The position numbers and the translations under genes are program-made. From positions 124,001 through 188,000 of the forward strand of contig NZ_JABBFZ010000013.1 in the NCBI RefSeq assembly GCF_012927125.1: DNA of 64,000 nt, written 5' to 3'. This document shows, piece by piece, positions 11,145 to 19,024 of this stretch (its first letter is position 1; the number at the start of each line of letters is the position of its first letter). A model generated the notes under the pieces. That model was not told the DNA's origin, made no database searches, and saw nothing but the letters and a program-made list of their open reading frames with translations. This DNA comes from Paraburkholderia antibiotica. GTDB taxonomy: Bacteria > Pseudomonadota > Gammaproteobacteria > Burkholderiales > Burkholderiaceae.

Positions 11145-11735
11145 CTACTTCACCGTACTATCCACATCTAACAATACGGGCTTAAAAGCCACGGACGAAA
11201 GACAATTTGGATTGCGCTCCTTGAAACTGAAAGATAGTTTTCCCCATTGAAGTACCGCGGAATACGACGTAACTTCATCGAGCGATATTCCACGCGGACG
11301 ATCCGTGACTTTCAAGTCGCCGTAATGTTCGCGCACTGCGTTCAGGTCAGTACAAGCGCCGTCGAGATTTAGCACGAGAAAGCCCGGATGTCCCGGCTTG
11401 TGCCGGATACGCAAGTCCACCTTGCTGATTGTCATGCCGTCCGATAATTTGACCGGTCCACCTATGTAGAATCGAAATTCCCTGTTCAGGATAGGGTTAC
11501 GACTCGAATCCTCCTCGAAAAGCTGAGTCGCAAGCACATGCTCGATATTGGCCCTGGTGAAGGGAATCTGTTGCACCAGTGTGTCAATGGCCTGCCATAG
11601 GGTCATGTTCGTTTGCGTCATCGGTAAATCTTTTCCTTGTTGACCGGTCGCGAAGTTACATCCGGCGAGCCAGCTTGTCAGGGCAAGCATTGCCAGTATC
11701 CTGATCGGCTTACTTGAGCGCGTACGCCTCGTCAT
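11145..11735 (-). CDS. Lipoprotein, candidate immunity protein
   Basis: A 196-residue protein with a basic start, hydrophobic segment and lipobox (ILAMLALTSWLAGC, Cys about residue 26), so it is predicted to be a lipidated envelope protein. The body is mostly beta-rich and polar (REFRFYIGGPVKLSDG, SAVLQWGKLSFSFKERNP) and matches no family I know. The start at 11735 lies inside the last 26 bp of the upstream metallopeptidase gene, and GGAAATT provides a weak ribosome site; such tight overlap suggests translational coupling. A toxin-like enzyme followed by an overlapping lipoprotein is the usual layout of an effector with a periplasmic immunity protein. That role is inference. Confidence 0.65.
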   Translation of the reverse strand: MTRRTRSSKPIRILAMLALTSWLAGCNFATGQQGKDLPMTQTNMTLWQAIDTLVQQIPFTRANIEHVLATQLFEEDSSRNPILNREFRFYIGGPVKLSDGMTISKVDLRIRHKPGHPGFLVLNLDGACTDLNAVREHYGDLKVTDRPRGISLDEVTSYSAVLQWGKLSFSFKERNPNCLSSVAFKPVLLDVDSTVK

Positions 11736-12468
11736 ACCAATTTCCATAGTAGTCAGCGTATGTCTGTCCAGTGTTCGATGTAATTTCTTTACCGAATGCG
11801 ACTCCAATGGCTTGCCGGCATGCCGCGGCATTGCCGTCCTGCATGAACTTGTCATATGCAGCGTTGTAGGCCGCGGCATTCGCACCCGCGACACCGATAT
11901 CTGGACCGCCATTGGCGAGAATTTCGCGCTGCGTGCGAATACTGCTCATCGTCGCCGCAGCCTCATCGGCCAATGTGCCGTTCACGTAAGCGGCTTTAGA
12001 TGACAGATCTTCCTCGTAAGGATAAGCCGCATGCCGGACCTCATGAGATAAGACCTGCACATACTTGAGTGGCCGGCTTTGAAGACTTGCATCCAGCGTA
12101 ATCATCTGGTCATTCCGGTTTGCAAAAGAACCCTTTCCGGCTTCCCCGTATTGAATTTTCCAACCGCTTACCCCCAATTTCTTCAGATCAGCCAGCAATC
12201 CTGGAGATTTTCCGATGAGGCGACTGACATCCTCGCCCACTTCACTCGCCATAAAATCGGTAACCGGAGCAGGTACAACCGGGCGGCGCACGGCCGATAT
12301 GTTGACAGACACGACCGCATCCGCGCGTTCTCGTTGATTCGGGATCGACGCACCAGGACTCCTCGGCATTGAGATACGGTTACGCTTCGCTCTTTCCTCT
12401 TCGAGGTATCGCAGAACCTCCTGATGCGGTGGAACGAAAATAGAACGCGACTCTTGAGTTTCCCGCAT
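11710..12468 (-). CDS. HEXXH metallopeptidase-like protein, candidate effector domain
   Basis: 252 residues from the ATG at 12468. The second half has the zinc-peptidase motif HEVRH inside VLSHEVRHAAYPYEED, and a downstream Glu-rich helix (TLADEAAATMSS) that could give the third ligand. This resembles the metallopeptidase domains at the ends of bacterial polymorphic toxins. There is no signal peptide. The N-terminal third (SIFVPPHQEVLRYLEEERAK) looks like the middle of a longer protein: an open frame just upstream (12743-12466) is in a different phase, which suggests a frameshift. If so, 12468 may only be an internal methionine. The stop overlaps the start of a lipoprotein gene. Base composition is less GC-rich than the flanks, consistent with transfer. 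No function is proven. Confidence 0.55.
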   Translation of the reverse strand: MRETQESRSIFVPPHQEVLRYLEEERAKRNRISMPRSPGASIPNQRERADAVVSVNISAVRRPVVPAPVTDFMASEVGEDVSRLIGKSPGLLADLKKLGVSGWKIQYGEAGKGSFANRNDQMITLDASLQSRPLKYVQVLSHEVRHAAYPYEEDLSSKAAYVNGTLADEAAATMSSIRTQREILANGGPDIGVAGANAAAYNAAYDKFMQDGNAAACRQAIGVAFGKEITSNTGQTYADYYGNWYDEAYALK

Positions 12469-12743
12469 ATCGCCCGGGCTACCTCATGGTCTCTCATCAT
12501 ATGAACACGCGCCGCACTATCAGCTGCCGACAGCAGACCTCGCAATCTATACATCTCCCAACTGCTCGACGCCCACGCTTCCGGACTCGCCCGCCCCACA
12601 AACTGCTCATGCGCGACCTTCAATGCGTGCTCGACCTCGTTGAGGTCTTCGCGTGTAAATTGCCGGTCGACAAAACTCCAATAAGACGCCACCGAAAATG
12701 AACACCCTTGTTTTATATGCATGGTGTTCTGGCTAAAAATCAT
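12466..12743 (-). pseudogene. Out-of-frame upstream part of the metallopeptidase-like gene
   Basis: From ATG 12743 (or 12722) an open frame encodes about 93 residues, including FTREDLNEVEHALKVAHEQF and MYRLRGLLSAADSAARVHM, a helical, normal-looking protein. It then keeps running in the wrong phase over the start of the metallopeptidase frame and degenerates into an Arg/Ser-rich shadow ending at 12183. The downstream frame is closed by TGA at 12484-12486, so the switch must occur between there and 12468. Shifting by one base back would join the two parts. No classical slippery heptamer is visible, so mutation or a sequencing error is more likely than programmed frameshifting. Confidence 0.45.
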
Positions 12744-12969
12744 AAGGATTCCACACCACTCAGACAGGCAGACGGAACTCCAATCCTAGCGCCGAACTTT
12801 TATTTACATGCCATATCGATATTCTTTCTCCATCATCATTGACATCGCTCAAGAATACCACCGCACGATCCAAATCCTAAAATCACACAATAAAATTATG
12901 ATATAGAAATGATTTTTATAATCCACCCTTCAATCAAAGAGTAATTCCGGCAAGAAAAATGACAATCCT

Positions 12970-13410
12970 ATGCACAAGATAAAGCCCAACTATTTTTGTA
13001 TAGCCGCAGGCCTTTCTTCGGCAGTCTTTGCAGCGCCGACTACCTCGTGGCAAGAAAAAACGCTACGAGAAGAATGCAGTGCATTCTCACAGGCAGGAAT
13101 GCGTGACTGTCTGGCAAAAAAAGCCGAGAGTAGTCAAAAGACACTCAGGCAAGCCGAAGAGAAATTAGCCGGCACCCTCTCCAGATGGGACGAAGACAAT
13201 AAGTATGTCGATCAGGCCAAAGCAGCGCTCGTCGAGTCAAACAAAAAATTCGCCGAATACCGCGAGACGCAATGCGAATTCTCGGCTTCGCTCAGTGGCG
13301 GCGCAGCCGGCAATGCACACGAAATGCACCATCTGGCTTGCATCTCGGAACTCAACAACAAGCGAGCCGAGCAACTACGCGACGCTGTCTCTGATTTGCC
13401 GTTGAAGTAG
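12970..13410 (+). CDS. LprI-family (DUF1311) secreted protein
   Basis: A 146-residue protein with a signal peptide ending near VFAAP (about residue 22). The mature part has the DUF1311/lysozyme-inhibitor LprI pattern: EECSAFSQAGMRDCLAKKA, a helical middle (TLRQAEEKLAGTLSRW), then YRETQCEFSASLSGGAAGNA and HHLACISELNNKRAEQL, with four cysteines placed for two disulfides. LprI-type proteins protect against host lysozyme in some bacteria. The 226-bp region upstream (12744-12969) is very AT-rich for this genome and no gene is seen there. The gene is divergent from the metallopeptidase/lipoprotein pair and ends in a strong terminator. Confidence 0.75.
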   Translation: MHKIKPNYFCIAAGLSSAVFAAPTTSWQEKTLREECSAFSQAGMRDCLAKKAESSQKTLRQAEEKLAGTLSRWDEDNKYVDQAKAALVESNKKFAEYRETQCEFSASLSGGAAGNAHEMHHLACISELNNKRAEQLRDAVSDLPLK

Positions 13411-13422
13411 TGTGTACAAGTC

Positions 13423-13460
13423 AAAAAGCCCGGTTGCGCAGCAGCGCAACCGGGCTTTTT
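13423..13460. terminator. Bidirectional Rho-independent terminator
   Basis: AAAAAGCCCGGTTGCGC (13423-13439) pairs exactly with its complement at 13444-13460 around a 4-nt loop. The A-run and T-run at the two ends let it stop both the LprI-family gene (+) and the MBL gene (-). Confidence 0.9.
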
Positions 13461-13499
13461 ATATCGACACAACGTATAGAACTATAAAACCCCTACCGC

Positions 13500-14573
13500 T
13501 CAACCCGCCGCAAACCGAATCACCCCATCCGCATCCTGCGTGCGCTTCAACTCGCCAGCCAGCCACAGCAGATGCAAATGCGCGAGCGCCTCGCCCATCG
13601 CGAACGTCATCTGATGGATGTCGAGTTGGCGCTTGAACATCAGCGGCACGATATCCGCGGCGCTGCGCGGTTTTTCCGCGCAGGCCTCGCGCACTTCGGC
13701 AAGCCGCGCGTCGTGATGCTCGCGCAACTGACGAATCCGCGTGTGCATGCCGCGAAACGGCTTGCCGTGCGAAGGCAGTACCAGCGTATCTTCGGGCATC
13801 GTCTCGTAGCGACCCAGCGACTGCAGATACAGCGCGAGCGGCGAGCCCTCCGGCTCGATATCGAACACCGACACGTTGGTCGAAATACGCGGCAGCACCA
13901 TGTCGCCGGAAATCAGCGTGCCGGTCTCCGCACAATGCAGCGCGCAGTGCTCCGGCGAATGGCCGAAGCCCGTCACCACGCGCCACGTCCGTCCGCCGAT
14001 CTTCACGTCGTCGGCTTCGCGCAGACGCCGGTATTGCGCGGGAATCGCCGGCACGAGGCTCGTGTAATAGCTCTTGCGATTGCGCAGCTTGTCGAGCGAC
14101 TCCTCATCGTTCAGGCCGTGTCGCGAGAAATGCCGCGCCGCCGCCTCGCCGCCCGCGTTCGAGCCGTCGCCAGTCGCCATCACGCGCGCCTGCATGTATT
14201 CGCCGAGCGTCATCCATAGCCGCACGTCCCAGCGCTTCTTCTCGCCGCCGCTGCAGACCCAGTGCGCAAGGCCGATGTGGTCCGGATGGCAATGCGTGAC
14301 GATCACGCGCAACACCGGCAAACCGTCGAGCACCGTGTCGAACACGCTCTCCCAGTTCTGCTTGATCGTGTCCGACGTGATGCCGCAATCGACCACGGTC
14401 CAGCCCTGCTGTCCGTCGATCTCATCGCGCAACAGCCACAGGTTGATATGGTCGAGCGCGAACGGCAGCGGCATGCGCAGCCATAGCACGCCGGGCGCGA
14501 CTTCCATCGTGCGGCCCGCGTCGGGCATCGTGTCGTTGAAGGGATACTGGAGTTGGTGTTCGAGTGCATTCAT
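13500..14573 (-). CDS. MBL-fold metallohydrolase
   Basis: A 357-residue cytosolic metallo-beta-lactamase-fold hydrolase. The metal motif THCHPDHIGLAHW is present, with further ligands in GFGHSPEHCALH and a LISGDMVLPRIS strand carrying the bridging Asp. The C-terminal winged-helix-like part (MFKRQLDIHQMTFAMGEALA HLHLL) fits the MBL subgroup that often accompanies fatty or branched-chain acid degradation genes. I chose the ATG at 14573, which follows a GGAAGACAG ribosome site, over an in-frame start at 14606. It is transcribed away from a MerR regulator that heads a beta-oxidation block, so it may be co-regulated. The substrate is unknown; a thioester is plausible. Confidence 0.88.
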   Translation of the reverse strand: MNALEHQLQYPFNDTMPDAGRTMEVAPGVLWLRMPLPFALDHINLWLLRDEIDGQQGWTVVDCGITSDTIKQNWESVFDTVLDGLPVLRVIVTHCHPDHIGLAHWVCSGGEKKRWDVRLWMTLGEYMQARVMATGDGSNAGGEAAARHFSRHGLNDEESLDKLRNRKSYYTSLVPAIPAQYRRLREADDVKIGGRTWRVVTGFGHSPEHCALHCAETGTLISGDMVLPRISTNVSVFDIEPEGSPLALYLQSLGRYETMPEDTLVLPSHGKPFRGMHTRIRQLREHHDARLAEVREACAEKPRSAADIVPLMFKRQLDIHQMTFAMGEALAHLHLLWLAGELKRTQDADGVIRFAAG

Positions 14574-14657
14574 GGGGACTGTCTTCCTCCGTCGACTCTC
14601 CGGCATGGCGAGGTATGCGATACCGGTCGGCCTGGTTGTGGTTGCTTTCCGCTCTGC

Positions 14658-14688
14658 TTGACGATAACGTAAACGTCGATTCTATCGT
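14658..14688 (+). promoter_or_regulatory. MerR-type promoter and LiuR-like operator
   Basis: An imperfect palindrome, GACGATAAC-GTAAACGTC (14660-14677, 7 of 9 positions paired), overlaps a TTGACG -35 box (14658-14663). A TATCGT -10 lies 19 bp further on (14683-14688). An over-long spacer with a central palindrome is the hallmark of MerR-family promoters, and ACGT-rich palindromes are known for LiuR. It lies 46 bp before the MerR gene and in the divergent gap with the MBL gene. Confidence 0.6.
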
Positions 14689-14733
14689 CCAATCCGGTTT
14701 TGTGCCGGGCCAACCCGGCCACGGAATATCCCG

Positions 14734-15138
14734 ATGAACACGCAATACACGATTACCGAGCTCGCCCGCGAATTCGACGTCACGCCACGCGCGATCCGCT
14801 TCTATGAAGATCAGGGTTTACTCTCGCCGAGCCGCGAAGGTTCGAGCGGCTTACGGCGCGTCTATTCGGGCCGCGACCGCACGCGGCTGAAGCTCACGCT
14901 GCGCGGCAAACGGCTCGGCTTCACGCTCTCCGAGATTCGCGACCTGCTCGACGTGTACGAGTCGCCGACCGACACCGTGCCGCAGCTGCACGCGTTTCTC
15001 GCGACCGTCTCGCGTCATCGCGAGGTGCTCGAGCGTCAGCGCGAAGATCTGAACGCGACGCTCGAAGATCTCGAGCAATACGAAGCGCAGGCGCGCGCGC
15101 TGCTCGACGGCGGCAAGCGCGAAGCGAAGCCTGCCTGA
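14734..15138 (+). CDS. MerR family transcriptional regulator (LiuR-like)
   Basis: A 134-residue DNA-binding protein. The N-terminal winged helix-turn-helix is clear (YTITELAREFDVTPRAIRFYEDQGLLSP, then RRVYSGRDRTRLKLTLRGKR), followed by a coiled-coil dimerisation helix (about 75-120). The short tail has no metal-binding cysteines, so it is not a metal sensor. It most resembles LiuR, which represses branched-chain amino acid and fatty acid degradation genes in proteobacteria. Its neighbours (thiolase, SDR, acyl-CoA dehydrogenase) fit that. The LiuR-like operator just upstream suggests autoregulation. It is divergent from the MBL hydrolase and 31 bp before aceK. Confidence 0.88.
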   Translation: MNTQYTITELAREFDVTPRAIRFYEDQGLLSPSREGSSGLRRVYSGRDRTRLKLTLRGKRLGFTLSEIRDLLDVYESPTDTVPQLHAFLATVSRHREVLERQREDLNATLEDLEQYEAQARALLDGGKREAKPA

Positions 15139-15169
15139 CTCTGACCGGCGTTCCGGGAGTTCGCGTCTT

Positions 15170-16996
15170 ATGAATCACTTCCCCAAACTGTTGTCGTCGC
15201 AAATCGGCTTCGACGTCGCGCAAACGATGCTAGAAGGATTCGATCGTCACTACCGGATCTTTCGCGACGCCGCGATTCACGCGAAGACGCTGTTCGAAAC
15301 TGGCGACTGGCACGGCCTGCAGAAACTCGCGCGCGATCGCATCACGTCCTACGACGACCGCGTGAAGGAATGCGTGGAACTGCTGGAGGACGAGTACGAC
15401 GCGGAGAACATCGACAGCGACGTATGGCAGCAGATCAAGCTGCACTACATCGGCCTGTTGACCACGCACCGTCAGCCCGAATGCGCGGAGACGTTTTTTA
15501 ATTCGGTGTGCTGCAAGATTCTGCACCGCTCGTATTTCAACAACGACTTCATCTTCGTGCGCCCGGCGATCTCGACCGAATACATCGAGAACGACGAGCC
15601 GGCCGCGAAGCCGACCTATCGCGCGTATTACCCGGGCACCGACGGGCTCGCGGCCACGCTCGAGCGGATCGTCACGAACTTCCAGCTGGAGCCGCCGTTC
15701 GAGGATCTGAAACGCGACGTCGACTGCGTGATGCAATCGCTGCACGACGCGTTCGGCGTGTTCGACGAAAAGCCCAACTTCCAGATTCACGTGCTGTCGT
15801 CGCTGTTCTATCGCAATAAGGCCGCGCACATCGTCGGGCGCATCATCAATGGCGACGCACTGCTGCCGTTCGCGGTGCCGCTGCGTCACGTAAGGCCCGG
15901 CGTGCTCGCGCTCGACACCGTGCTGCTGCGGCGCGAACAACTGCTGATCATCTTCAGCTTCTCGCATTCGTACTTTCTGGTCGACATGGAAGTGCCGTCC
16001 GCGTACGTCGAGTTTCTGCGCACGATCATGCCGGGCAAGCCGAAGGCGGAAATCTATACGTCGGTGGGTTTGCAGAAGCAGGGCAAGAATCTGTTCTATC
16101 GCGACCTGCTGCATCATCTGTCGCATTCGAGCGACCGCTTCATCATCGCGCCCGGCATCAAGGGGCTCGTGATGCTGGTGTTCACGCTGCCGTCGTTTCC
16201 GTACGTGTTCAAGCTGATCAAGGATAACTTCCCGCCGCCGAAGGAAACCACGCGCGCGCAGATCCAGCAGAAGTATCAGCTCGTCAAACGACACGACCGG
16301 CTCGGCCGCATGGCCGACACGCTCGAATATTCGAGTGTCGCGCTGCCGCTGTCGCGACTCGACGACGCGCTGTTGCGTGAACTCGAAAAGGAAGTGCCAT
16401 CGCTGATCGAATACGAGGGCGACAACCTCGTGATCCGCCATATGTACATCGAGCGGCGCATGGTGCCGCTGAACCTGTTCCTGCAGAACGGCAACGACGA
16501 CGACGTCGAGCACGGCATCAAGGAGTATGGCAACGCGGTGAAGGAACTGATTCAGGCGAACATCTTCCCCGGCGACATGCTGTACAAGAACTTCGGCGTG
16601 ACACGCCATGGCCGCGTGGTGTTCTACGACTACGACGAGATCGAGTACCTGACCGACTGCAACGTGCGCGCGGTGCCGCCGCCGCGCAACGAGGAAGACG
16701 AAATGTCCGGCGAGCCGTGGTACGCGGTCGGCCCGCACGACATTTTCCCGGAGACGTACGGCACGTTCCTGCTCGGCGATCCGCGCGTGCGTCGCTCGTT
16801 CATGCGGCATCACGCGGACTTCTTCGAACCCGCGTTGTGGCAGGGGCATAAGGATCATCTGTTGAAGGGCGAGTTGCCCGACTTTTTCCCGTACGACGAG
16901 AGCGTGCGCTTTTGCGTGCGCTATCCGGAGCGATTCGCCGGATTCGCCGACACGCCCGCCCTGCAGGCGAGCGAGCCCAGCGTACGCGTGGCGTAG
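15170..16996 (+). CDS. aceK: Isocitrate dehydrogenase kinase/phosphatase
   Basis: Bifunctional enzyme that phosphorylates and dephosphorylates isocitrate dehydrogenase, switching carbon between the TCA cycle and the glyoxylate shunt. It is 608 residues, slightly longer than the E. coli enzyme (578). The kinase nucleotide loop APGIKGLVMLVFTLPSFPYV and the catalytic-region signature NFGVTRHGRVVFYDYDEIEY are both present, and the N-terminal regulatory half aligns in layout (QIKLHYIGLL, RSYFNNDFIFVRPAIST). It is not next to aceA/aceB as in enterics. Instead it follows a LiuR-like gene and precedes acetyl-CoA-producing enzymes, a logical place for a shunt switch. Confidence 0.97.
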   Translation: MNHFPKLLSSQIGFDVAQTMLEGFDRHYRIFRDAAIHAKTLFETGDWHGLQKLARDRITSYDDRVKECVELLEDEYDAENIDSDVWQQIKLHYIGLLTTHRQPECAETFFNSVCCKILHRSYFNNDFIFVRPAISTEYIENDEPAAKPTYRAYYPGTDGLAATLERIVTNFQLEPPFEDLKRDVDCVMQSLHDAFGVFDEKPNFQIHVLSSLFYRNKAAHIVGRIINGDALLPFAVPLRHVRPGVLALDTVLLRREQLLIIFSFSHSYFLVDMEVPSAYVEFLRTIMPGKPKAEIYTSVGLQKQGKNLFYRDLLHHLSHSSDRFIIAPGIKGLVMLVFTLPSFPYVFKLIKDNFPPPKETTRAQIQQKYQLVKRHDRLGRMADTLEYSSVALPLSRLDDALLRELEKEVPSLIEYEGDNLVIRHMYIERRMVPLNLFLQNGNDDDVEHGIKEYGNAVKELIQANIFPGDMLYKNFGVTRHGRVVFYDYDEIEYLTDCNVRAVPPPRNEEDEMSGEPWYAVGPHDIFPETYGTFLLGDPRVRRSFMRHHADFFEPALWQGHKDHLLKGELPDFFPYDESVRFCVRYPERFAGFADTPALQASEPSVRVA

Positions 16997-17056
16997 GTCC
17001 AGCTTTCAGATAACGGTTCGGCCACGGTATCGGCCGGACGCTCAAGGAGCGCAGAC

Positions 17057-18265
17057 ATGAGTGATGCAAAACCCGAAGGAATCCTCGCGGACCCGATCGT
17101 CATCGTCGGTGCGGCGCGCACGCCGATGGCTGGTTTTCAGGGCGACTTCGCGACGCTGACCGCACCGCAACTCGGCGCGGCCGCGATCGAAGCGGCGGTA
17201 CAACGCGCGGGCATCAAACCCGAACAGGTCGACGAAGTGGTGATGGGCTGCGTGCTGCCCGCTGGCCTCGGCCAGGCGCCCGCGCGCCAGGCGTCGCTCG
17301 GCGCGGGCCTGCCGCTCGCCGCCGGCAGCACGACGGTCAACAAGATGTGCGGCTCCGGCATGCGCGCGGCGATGTTCGCGCACGACATGCTGGCCGCGGG
17401 CTCGCTCGACGTGATCGTCGCGGGCGGCATGGAGAGTATGACCAACGCGCCGTACCTGTTGCCGAAGGGACGCGGCGGCATGCGCATGGGCCATGGCCAG
17501 GTGCTCGACCACATGTTCTACGACGGCCTCGAAGACGCGTACGAGAAAGGCCGGCTGATGGGCACATTCGCCGAGGAATGCGCGGCGTCGTTCGACTTCA
17601 CGCGCGAAGCGCAGGACGCGTTCGCGGTCGAATCGCTGAACCGTGCGAAGCGCGCAAACGAGGACGGCTCGTTCGACTGGGAAATCGCACCGGTGAAAGT
17701 GGCCGGCCGCAAAGGCGACGTCACGATCACGCACGACGAGCAGCCGTTCAAGGCCAACCTGGAAAAGATCCCGACGCTCAAGCCCGCGTTCAGCAAGACC
17801 GGCACCGTGACCGCGGCGAATTCGTCGTCGATCTCGGACGGCGCGGCCGCACTCGTGATGATGCGCGAATCGACCGCGAAGCGGCTCGGCCTCACGCCGC
17901 TCGCGCGCGTGGTCGGTCATTCGACCTTCGCGCAGGAGCCCGCGAAGTTCACCACCGCGCCGGTCGGCGCGATCCGCAAGCTGTTCGAGAAGAACGGCTG
18001 GCGCGCGAGCGACGTCGATCTGTACGAGATCAACGAAGCCTTCGCGGTCGTCACGATGGCCGCGATGAAAGAACACGACCTGCCGCACGACAAGGTCAAC
18101 GTGAACGGCGGCGCCTGTGCGCTCGGCCATCCGATCGGCGCATCGGGCGCGCGTATTCTCGTCACGCTGATCGGCGCGCTCAGAAAGCGCGGCGGCAAGC
18201 GCGGCGTCGCGACGCTGTGCATCGGTGGCGGCGAAGCAACCGCGATGGGTATCGAACTGGTCTGA
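17057..18265 (+). CDS. Acetyl-CoA C-acyltransferase (thiolase)
   Basis: A 402-residue thiolase II-type enzyme that condenses or cleaves 3-ketoacyl-CoA. All catalytic signatures are present: the nucleophile in NKMCGSGMRA (Cys about 97), the His loop NVNGGACALGHPIGASGARI, and the second Cys in LCIGGGEATA. The length is typical. A good Shine-Dalgarno stretch (AAGGAGCG) precedes the ATG. It starts 60 bp after aceK and 43 bp before an SDR gene, so it likely belongs to the MerR-led operon. Acetoacetyl-CoA from leucine or short fatty acids is the probable substrate, by context. Confidence 0.95.
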   Translation: MSDAKPEGILADPIVIVGAARTPMAGFQGDFATLTAPQLGAAAIEAAVQRAGIKPEQVDEVVMGCVLPAGLGQAPARQASLGAGLPLAAGSTTVNKMCGSGMRAAMFAHDMLAAGSLDVIVAGGMESMTNAPYLLPKGRGGMRMGHGQVLDHMFYDGLEDAYEKGRLMGTFAEECAASFDFTREAQDAFAVESLNRAKRANEDGSFDWEIAPVKVAGRKGDVTITHDEQPFKANLEKIPTLKPAFSKTGTVTAANSSSISDGAAALVMMRESTAKRLGLTPLARVVGHSTFAQEPAKFTTAPVGAIRKLFEKNGWRASDVDLYEINEAFAVVTMAAMKEHDLPHDKVNVNGGACALGHPIGASGARILVTLIGALRKRGGKRGVATLCIGGGEATAMGIELV

Positions 18266-18308
18266 CGCGCGGCCTCTGCGGCGTGTCGGCAAAACCTTGA
18301 GGAATGCG

Positions 18309-18986
18309 ATGAAAACAGTGTTGATCGTCGGTGCGTCGCGTGGCATCGGCCAGGAATTCGTACGGCAGTATCAGAAGAGCGGCTGGCGCGTGCTCGCCAC
18401 CGCGCGCGACGGCGCCGCGCTCGATGCGTTGAACGAACTCGGCGCGGAAACGTTCGCGCTCGACGTGACCGCGCCCGAAGAAATCGCCGCGTTCGGCTGG
18501 AAGGTCGACGGTGAACGGCTCGACGCGGCGGTGCTCGTCTCGGGCGTGTATGGCCCGCGCACCGAAGGCATCGAAACGATCACCGCCGAGGACTTCGATC
18601 ACGTGATGCACACGAACGTGCGCGGCCCGATGCAATTGCTGCCGATCCTGCTGCCGCTCGTCGAAGATGCGAACGGCGTGCTTGCGGTGATTTCGAGCCA
18701 CATGGGCAGCATCGCCGATGCGAACGGCACGACCGGCTGGCTGTATCGCGCGAGCAAGGCGGCGCTGAACGACGTGCTGAAGCTCGCGTCGCTCGAAGCG
18801 CGGCGCGCGACCTGCGTGTCGCTGCATCCGGGCTGGGTGCGCACCGACATGGGCGGCTCGCAGGCCGCGCTCGATCCGGCGCGCAGCGTCACCGGCATGC
18901 GCGAGGTACTCGCGCAAGCAGCGGCCTCGCGCGATGCGTTCAACGGCAAGTTCTTCCAGTACGACGGCACGCAACTCGACTGGTAA
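18309..18986 (+). CDS. SDR family oxidoreductase (short, C-factor-like)
   Basis: A 225-residue short-chain dehydrogenase with the NAD(P) motif GASRGIGQEF, an active-site serine strand (LAVISSHMGSI) and YRASKAALNDV containing the YxxxK pair. At 225 residues it belongs with CsgA/C-factor-type short SDRs. The ATG at 18309 follows GAGGAATGC; in-frame ATG 18225 would overlap the thiolase and is rejected. Placed between a thiolase and an acyl-CoA dehydrogenase, it may reduce or oxidise a hydroxyacyl intermediate, but a specific substrate is not evident. Confidence 0.9.
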   Translation: MKTVLIVGASRGIGQEFVRQYQKSGWRVLATARDGAALDALNELGAETFALDVTAPEEIAAFGWKVDGERLDAAVLVSGVYGPRTEGIETITAEDFDHVMHTNVRGPMQLLPILLPLVEDANGVLAVISSHMGSIADANGTTGWLYRASKAALNDVLKLASLEARRATCVSLHPGWVRTDMGGSQAALDPARSVTGMREVLAQAAASRDAFNGKFFQYDGTQLDW

Positions 18987-19024
18987 CGGGTAAGCGACGG
19001 CTTTGCAGGTGAGGAGACCCACTC

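Noticed and set aside
12466..12500. Programmed -1 frameshift site in the HEXXH gene
   Set aside because: No slippery heptamer or following pseudoknot is evident; mutation is the simpler reading.
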